DNA of 5,482 bases from an uncultured Collinsella sp. (lineage in GTDB: Bacteria; Actinomycetota; Coriobacteriia; Coriobacteriales; Coriobacteriaceae), in NCBI GenBank assembly GCA_958418185.1, contig CATZEP010000100.1, positions 1-5,482 of the forward strand. Reading direction: 5' to 3'. Within the stretch, counting starts at the first letter, position 1. Every line of letters starts with the position of its first letter. The notes below the pieces were generated by a model that saw only the letters and a list, made by a program, of their open reading frames with translations, was not told the origin of the DNA and searched no databases. Positions 1 to 3,345 of this stretch are shown in pieces. A program made the translations under genes and the position numbers.

Positions 1-758
1 TCCTGCAACAAAAACTTGGCAGCGCCTTCGGTGGCCTTGAGCGCGATGTTGCCCGACATGCCATCGGCGACCACGACGTCAAAATTACCCGACGTAAGAT
101 CGGTGCCCTCGCAGTTGCCCACAAAGCCGGGAACAGCGGCCTTCATGGCCGGGAAGCACGACTTGGTAAAGTTGGAGCCCTTCTCGTCCTCGGTGCCGTT
201 GGCAAGCAGGCCCACGCGAGGATGCTCGATGCCCAAAACCACGCGGGCATAGGCAGCACCCATCTGGGCGAAGCGCACCATATCGTCCACCGTGACATCG
301 GGATTGGCGCCCATATCGCACAGCACCGTCAGGCCACCGGCACGATTGGGCAGTGCGTTGGTCAAGCACGGACGGACCGGCTGCTTCTTGCCCTCTGCCA
401 AATACCTAAACGGCGTGACGTAGGCCGTGGCGGCAGCGGTCATGGCACCGGTCGAGCCGGCCGAGAAAAACGCGTCCGCATTGCCCTTCTTAATGGCACG
501 GCATGCAAGCACGATCGAGGACTTGCGCTTAGTCATCACGGCGCGGATGGGATCGTCCTCCATGCTGATGACATCGGGGGCCTCCAGAGCCTCCACGCGG
601 GCATGCGCTGCGGCAAAGGGGTTGACGATTTCGGCGGGACCGACGGCCAAAATCTCGATCTCGGAATCTGCCTCGAGCGCAGCCTCGATACCGTCGAGGA
701 CAACCTGGGGCCTCTCGTCTCCGCCCACAACGTCTACACAAACGCGAACGTTACTCAT
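1..758 (-). CDS. plsX: Phosphate acyltransferase PlsX (3' end beyond window)
   Basis: PlsX is a peripheral membrane enzyme that converts acyl-ACP and phosphate to acyl-phosphate, the donor PlsY uses to acylate glycerol-3-phosphate in phospholipid synthesis. The first 252 codons are visible without a stop; the family is usually about 330-350 residues, so roughly the last quarter is missing. Family landmarks in order are an N-terminal DVVGGD (residues 9-14, where most members have DAMGGD), SAGSTGA (99-105), CDMGAN (147-152), RVGLLANGTEDEKG (181-194), GNCEGTDL (214-221) and ADGMSGNIALK (231-241). The start is the ATG at 756-758, with AAGGAG 8 nt upstream. Another ATG 5 nt earlier opens only a two-codon frame. 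The gene follows rpmF by 88 nt, a common bacterial pairing, but an intrinsic terminator lies in that gap, so expression probably depends on read-through. Family assignment is secure; the terminator's regulatory role is inference. Confidence 0.96.
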   Translation of the reverse strand, partial: MSNVRVCVDVVGGDERPQVVLDGIEAALEADSEIEILAVGPAEIVNPFAAAHARVEALEAPDVISMEDDPIRAVMTKRKSSIVLACRAIKKGNADAFFSAGSTGAMTAAATAYVTPFRYLAEGKKQPVRPCLTNALPNRAGGLTVLCDMGANPDVTVDDMVRFAQMGAAYARVVLGIEHPRVGLLANGTEDEKGSNFTKSCFPAMKAAVPGFVGNCEGTDLTSGNFDVVVADGMSGNIALKATEGAAKFLLQ

Positions 759-766
759 TTCATATG

Positions 767-772
767 CTCCTT
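767..772 (-). promoter_or_regulatory. plsX ribosome binding site
   Basis: AAGGAG sits 8 nt before the plsX ATG. It lies only 4 nt beyond the terminator U-run (777-781), so folding of the terminator hairpin or a ribosome here could affect each other. The next upstream ATG (761-763) is only 3 nt from this site and reads Met-Lys-stop, which supports the downstream ATG as the real start. Confidence 0.75.
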
Positions 773-776
773 ATAC

Positions 777-806
777 AAAAATGGCCGACTCATTGAGCCG
801 GCCATT
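777..806 (-). terminator. Intrinsic terminator between rpmF and plsX
   Basis: Read on the minus strand, AATGGCCGGCTC pairs with GAGTCGGCCATT around a three-base AAT loop. This gives a 12-bp stem (with one G-T wobble) rich in GC at its middle, followed by a run of five T (781-777), two of which close the stem. This is the classic Rho-independent layout for minus-strand transcripts. The plus strand lacks a matching T-run after the stem, so it looks one-directional. It follows the rpmF stop by about 40 nt and ends 18 nt before the plsX start codon. That leaves no room for a separate plsX promoter downstream, so it probably acts as a partial terminator or attenuator. Confidence 0.8.
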
Positions 807-809
807 GTG

Positions 810-823
810 GTTCCAGTTGGAAC
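810..823 (-). repeat. 6-2-6 palindrome in the rpmF-plsX gap
   Basis: GTTCCAACTGGAAC reads as GTTCCA and its inverse TGGAAC around a two-base centre. As RNA it forms a 5-bp stem with an AACT loop just upstream of the terminator; as DNA it has the symmetry of a dimeric repressor operator. I cannot match it to a named operator. Confidence 0.45.
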
Positions 824-837
824 GGCATCGTATCCAG

Positions 838-858
838 AGTATACAGTTACTCGGTAAC
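838..858 (-). promoter_or_regulatory. rpmF-stop hairpin and possible -10 element
   Basis: GTTAC-CGA-GTAAC (846-858) is a perfect inverted repeat spanning the rpmF stop codon. Directly after it comes TATACT (838-843), five of six matches to the -10 consensus. No good -35 hexamer is visible 16-18 nt upstream, where AGGTTA sits at 17 nt. If it is a promoter, the plsX leader would be about 70 nt long and contain both the palindrome and the terminator. This is speculative. Confidence 0.25.
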
Positions 859-1026
859 GATAACCTCGCGGTCCTTGTAGAAACCGCAGCTGGGGCACAC
901 GTGGTGCGGGAGCTTAACAGCGCCGCAACGGGGGCACGTGGACTGAGCCGCAGCCGAGATCTTCATGTTGGCGGAACGACGGGTATGGGTGCGGATACGA
1001 CCCTGCTTTTGCTTAGGTACGGGCAT
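847..1026 (-). CDS. rpmF: 50S ribosomal protein L32 (bL32)
   Basis: This 59-residue basic protein is bL32 of the large ribosomal subunit. It opens with MPVPKQKQGRIRTHTRRSAN, the typical L32 start, and carries a zinc-ribbon of two pairs, CPRC (C31, C34) and CPSC (C44, C47), ending in KDREVIVTE. All four zinc-binding cysteines are present, so this is the Zn-containing (C+) form rather than the cysteine-less paralogue made under zinc starvation in some bacteria. The length matches the family. The ATG at 1024-1026 is preceded by an AAGGAAGG ribosome site. It follows the DUF177 gene by 64 nt, an association conserved across many phyla, and precedes plsX. A strong terminator begins about 40 nt after its stop, so much of its transcript probably ends there. 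Confidence 0.97.
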   Translation of the reverse strand: MPVPKQKQGRIRTHTRRSANMKISAAAQSTCPRCGAVKLPHHVCPSCGFYKDREVIVTE

Positions 1027-1031
1027 AGTGA

Positions 1032-1039
1032 CCTTCCTT
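1032..1039 (-). promoter_or_regulatory. rpmF ribosome binding site
   Basis: AAGGAAGG is a doubled purine-rich Shine-Dalgarno. Its nearer GGAAGG lies 5 nt, and its farther AAGGA 8 nt, from the rpmF ATG. This suits the high translation expected of a ribosomal protein gene. Confidence 0.7.
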
Positions 1040-1052
1040 ATGAACTATCCAG

Positions 1053-1087
1053 TGTGGCGATTACGCGCAAGTAGCGATACTACCACA
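1053..1087 (-). promoter_or_regulatory. Possible folded leader before rpmF
   Basis: Between the DUF177 stop and the rpmF ribosome site, the minus strand can form an outer stem TGTG/CACA (1084-1087 with 1053-1056). Inside it are two adjacent hairpins: GTAG/CTAC around TATCG (1071-1083), and a short GCG/CGC around CGTAAT (1057-1068). Almost no bases are left unpaired at the junction. The stems are short and this could be chance; no known ribosomal-protein leader motif is recognised. Confidence 0.2.
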
Positions 1088-1090
1088 GTT

Positions 1091-1645
1091 TTACTCGTCA
1101 AGCTTGAGATTCTTCAATGCTGCAAATGGATTTTCCGTGGCAGCGGCCCATTCGGCCTCCGCCTTGGCGGCGCAATCACATTGCTCGACGTTGAGATTGT
1201 TGCCGCAGGTGGGGCAAAGGCCGCGGCAATCGGGCTTGCACAGGACAACGAACGGCGTGTCCATGACGACCGCGTCGTTGATGGGCTCACCCAGATCGAC
1301 GATGCGATCCTCGCCCAGCAACTCGTAGCCGTCTTCGTAGGCCTCGGGGTCCTCGGGCTCCTCAAAGAGGTAGAACTCCTCGATCTCGCCTGCGATATCA
1401 AACGAGGCGGGCTCCAGGCAGCGATCGCACTCGCCGGTGGCGTGAGCGCGGACCATGCCCGAAAGCAGAACACCGGTACCGGCGTTGGTAAAGACCACGT
1501 CGTAGGCAATGCCGTCCTGCAGCTGGTACTCCTTCTCGCCCACCGTGTAGGTGGCGACATCGACCTTGCCGGTCAGCGGGTATGAGTCTCCGGGAAACTC
1601 GAGCTGCTCGGAAAGATCGACGGTTACGCTCGGGAACTCAGCCAT
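1091..1645 (-). CDS. DUF177 / YceD-family protein (23S rRNA accumulation)
   Basis: This 184-residue acidic protein belongs to the DUF177 (YceD) family, found next to rpmF in most bacteria (E. coli yceD, B. subtilis ylbN) and linked by genetics in plants and E. coli to 23S rRNA accumulation. Visible landmarks are GECDRCLEP (C73, C76) and a second cysteine set in LCKPDCRGLCPTCG (C136, C140, C144, C147) followed by C156 and C158. The spacing suggests metal binding, which is inference. The central part (about 87-120) is strongly acidic and the C-terminus NPFAALKNLKLDE is family-typical. The start is the ATG at 1643-1645, sharing one base with the stop of the upstream gene (TAATG). No Shine-Dalgarno stands before it, so it is probably translated by re-initiation. 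In-frame codons farther upstream lie inside the coiled-coil gene and are rejected. Confidence 0.92.
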   Translation of the reverse strand: MAEFPSVTVDLSEQLEFPGDSYPLTGKVDVATYTVGEKEYQLQDGIAYDVVFTNAGTGVLLSGMVRAHATGECDRCLEPASFDIAGEIEEFYLFEEPEDPEAYEDGYELLGEDRIVDLGEPINDAVVMDTPFVVLCKPDCRGLCPTCGNNLNVEQCDCAAKAEAEWAAATENPFAALKNLKLDE

Positions 1646-2142
1646 TACCACTGACCGTTCTGCTGAGCGGCGCCCTCGTTGAGCTGCTGACGGCAACGGG
1701 TGACGGTGCCGGTCAGGCTCTTAAGGTTCTCCTCGAGGTGCGTAAAGACCTGCTCGGCGTAATCCTCGGCGGCATAGCGCGTCTCGCGCTCGTACTGCTG
1801 GGCACGGTCGCGGATGTCGTCGGCCTGCTGCTGTGCCAAGCGGACAATTTCCTGCTCACCGGCAATGGTGAGCGCCTGCTGCTGAGCATCGGCAATGATG
1901 GAATCGGCCTGAGCGGCGGCGGAGGCCATAAGCTCCTCGCGCTCTTTGAGGATACGGCGGGACTTCTGCCACTCCTCGGGATAGCTCATGCGGATCTCAT
2001 CGAGGATGTTAAAGAAGACGTCGGCGTCGATAACCTTCATCTGGGCGTTCTTGCCGAACGGCGTCTTAGCCTCTTCGATGAGCCCCTCGAGCTCGTCGAC
2101 AAGACTCACGATCCTGTCGCCAGGAAAATTCTCGCCCGGCAT
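1645..2142 (-). CDS. Coiled-coil protein, DivIVA/SepIVA-like or 'ATPase' family
   Basis: This 165-residue soluble protein has no signal peptide or membrane segment. Residues 1-30 hold a short acidic helix (IVSLVDELEGLIEEA). Residues 35-57 carry the most family-like stretch (VIDADVFFNILDEIRMSYPEEW). Residues 58-155 are an Ala/Gln/Glu-rich region expected to form a long coiled coil. It resembles conserved proteins found beside coaD or DUF177 genes and often named ATPase, F0 subunit b-like or DivIVA-domain. It has no membrane anchor or Walker motif, so those enzyme names are unlikely to be literal. In mycobacteria the gene beside DUF177 is the DivIVA-like septal factor SepIVA, so a role in septation or envelope growth is a reasonable guess from position only. 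The start at 2140-2142 is chosen because AAAGGAG lies 5 nt upstream; an in-frame ATG eight codons earlier lacks such a site. The stop overlaps the DUF177 start. Confidence 0.82.
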   Translation of the reverse strand: MPGENFPGDRIVSLVDELEGLIEEAKTPFGKNAQMKVIDADVFFNILDEIRMSYPEEWQKSRRILKEREELMASAAAQADSIIADAQQQALTIAGEQEIVRLAQQQADDIRDRAQQYERETRYAAEDYAEQVFTHLEENLKSLTGTVTRCRQQLNEGAAQQNGQW

Positions 2143-2147
2143 CCGGT

Positions 2148-2154
2148 CTCCTTT
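2148..2154 (-). promoter_or_regulatory. Ribosome binding site that fixes the coiled-coil gene start
   Basis: AAAGGAG stands 5 nt before the ATG at 2140-2142. The alternative in-frame ATGs at 2155-2157 and 2164-2166 lie on the wrong side of it, which decides the start at MPGENF. Confidence 0.75.
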
Positions 2155-2158
2155 CATA

Positions 2159-2185
2159 GGTAACATATCATCGTGTTAGTTTACC
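2159..2185 (-). promoter_or_regulatory. Nested inverted repeats and weak promoter-like site after coaD
   Basis: The 68-nt gap between coaD and the coiled-coil gene is AT-rich compared with its surroundings. It contains TAACA-N8-TGTTA (2161-2165 with 2174-2178) inside an outer GGTAA/TTACC pair (2159-2163 with 2181-2185). Within it, TGATATGTT (2162-2170) looks like an extended -10, but no convincing -35 lies 16-18 nt upstream. It could be a promoter plus operator for the downstream block. There is a T-run just after the coaD stop but no stem before it, so no terminator is called. Confidence 0.3.
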
Positions 2186-2210
2186 ACATGCCACCAGGCA
2201 ATAAAAAACG

Positions 2211-2708
2211 TCACGAAAAGCGATGTTTGAGTGCTTCGACCACGTTGGGCGGCACAAACGTCGACACGTCGCTGCCAAGCGACGCGATCTGACGCACCAC
2301 CGAACTCGAGATATAGCCGTACTGCGGAGCACTCATGACAAAGATGGACTCCAGCTCGCTATCCAGGCGATAGTTGAGGTCGGCCTGCTGCAACTCGTAC
2401 TCAAAGTCGGTCATGGCGCGCAGACCCTTAACGACGGCACCCGCCCTCTGTTCACGTGCAAAGTCGACCAGCAGGCCGGTGAAGGGCAGTACCTCGACGC
2501 CGTCCAAATCACCGAGGGCCTCGCGGGCCAGCGCCACGCGCTCGTCGAGCATAAAGGTGGTACCCACGCCGTTTTTACCCTGCGATTCGGCCACGGCGAC
2601 GATCACGCTGGGAAAGATACGGCGAGCTCGGCGGATCACGTCGATATGGCCAAAGGTGATGGGATCGAAGGTGCCCGGGACGATTACGCGGTTGATGGTG
2701 TCATTCAT
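2211..2708 (-). CDS. coaD: Phosphopantetheine adenylyltransferase
   Basis: CoaD transfers AMP from ATP to 4'-phosphopantetheine, giving dephospho-CoA and pyrophosphate, the penultimate cytoplasmic step of coenzyme A synthesis. The 165-residue product matches the family length. It shows the nucleotidyltransferase start PGTFDPITFGH (11-21, with the TxGH form of the HxGH motif at 18-21), KGLRAMTDFEYELQ (94-107), which carries the conserved substrate-contacting KGLR, and ISSSVVR (133-139), the ISSSxxR/K nucleotide-binding motif. All key positions are intact. The ATG at 2706-2708 has GGAGG 6 nt upstream and sits inside the end of rsmD, overlapping it by 8 nt in another frame. The rsmD-coaD pair is widely conserved. 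Longer in-frame starts upstream would run through rsmD and are rejected. Confidence 0.97.
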   Translation of the reverse strand: MNDTINRVIVPGTFDPITFGHIDVIRRARRIFPSVIVAVAESQGKNGVGTTFMLDERVALAREALGDLDGVEVLPFTGLLVDFAREQRAGAVVKGLRAMTDFEYELQQADLNYRLDSELESIFVMSAPQYGYISSSVVRQIASLGSDVSTFVPPNVVEALKHRFS

Positions 2709-3345
2709 GGGTGTCCTCCGAAGGCACATCCTCGTCATTTTCGTTCTCGTCAGCATGGCCGTTCTCGTCCTCGGCCACCCAGCGCAGCAAGTCAACCGAG
2801 GTAATGCCGTAGCGCTTCTCTCGCACGGTCTTAAAACAAGCCGGATGAGCACCTGCATCGGCTGCGGCATGCTCAAAAAGGGCAAAGGCCCCGGGCGCCA
2901 GCAGTCCCTGCTGGGAAAGATTTTGCAGCAGCTCCTCGACCGGCTCGGCGCCAAAGGCATAGGGCGGGTCGAGCAAGATCAGGTCAAAGGGACCACCCGG
3001 CACACGGCCGCGCGAGGCGCTCGCCAACACATCACCGGTAACGACACGCCAACGCGAGCGGTCGCGGCACAGCGACTCGATATTCTTGGTGATCAGACGG
3101 GCGGCATTGCGATCGATCTCGAACGTGGTGAGCGAGCGGGCGCCACGCGAGAGCATCTCGATTCCCAGGGCGCCGGAGCCGCCAAAGGCGTCCAGCACGC
3201 GGACCTCGTCCAGATCGAAGTCGAACGCCGACATGACCATGGACGCGCATGCCTCGCGCACGCGATCGGTCGTGGGACGGGTGACATCGCGCCCACGCGG
3301 CTCTTCGATCTTGCGGCCGCGCCATTCACCGCCGATGATTCTCAT
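2701..3345 (-). CDS. rsmD: 16S rRNA (guanine966-N2)-methyltransferase RsmD
   Basis: RsmD uses S-adenosylmethionine to methylate N2 of G966 in 16S rRNA within assembling small subunits. The 214-residue product begins with the family signature MRIIGGEWRGRKI and RPTTDRVREA (23-32). It has the SAM-binding loop LDAFGGSGALGIE (51-63), the acidic ribose-contact end of strand 2 (FEIDRN, 75-80) and the catalytic DPPY (126-129). The Rossmann core ends around residue 190 (LLRWV). Beyond it is a 24-residue tail in which half the residues are Asp or Glu and none is Lys or Arg, so the protein is longer than the usual 180-190. The ATG at 3343-3345 overlaps the recG stop (ATGA), and AAGGAGGT lies 9 nt upstream inside recG. 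The 3' end overlaps coaD by 8 nt. Confidence 0.95.
   Translation of the reverse strand: MRIIGGEWRGRKIEEPRGRDVTRPTTDRVREACASMVMSAFDFDLDEVRVLDAFGGSGALGIEMLSRGARSLTTFEIDRNAARLITKNIESLCRDRSRWRVVTGDVLASASRGRVPGGPFDLILLDPPYAFGAEPVEELLQNLSQQGLLAPGAFALFEHAAADAGAHPACFKTVREKRYGITSVDLLRWVAEDENGHADENENDEDVPSEDTHE
2715..2719 (-). promoter_or_regulatory. coaD ribosome binding site inside rsmD
   Basis: GGAGG lies 6 nt before the coaD ATG and is read in rsmD as part of the acidic tail codons. It supports the short coaD start and independent loading or re-initiation at the overlap. Confidence 0.65.

Noticed and set aside
1045..1070. Promoter for rpmF (TTGCGC and GATAGT)
   Set aside because: The hexamers match the consensus poorly and are only 15 nt apart; rpmF is more likely read from upstream.
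1582..2163. 193-codon Leu/Val/Gly-rich plus-strand frame that looks membrane-like
   Set aside because: It mirrors the Ala/Gln/Glu-rich coiled-coil gene; the hydrophobic look comes from reading Gln and Glu codons on the opposite strand.
2195..2215. T-run just after the coaD stop as a terminator
   Set aside because: The minus strand has six T after the stop, but the preceding bases form no stem longer than about 3 bp.
2709..2960. Longer coaD start adding 84 residues
   Set aside because: The extension runs antisense to nothing but fully through rsmD in another frame, lacks family similarity, and the ATG at 2706-2708 has a good ribosome site and gives the normal length.
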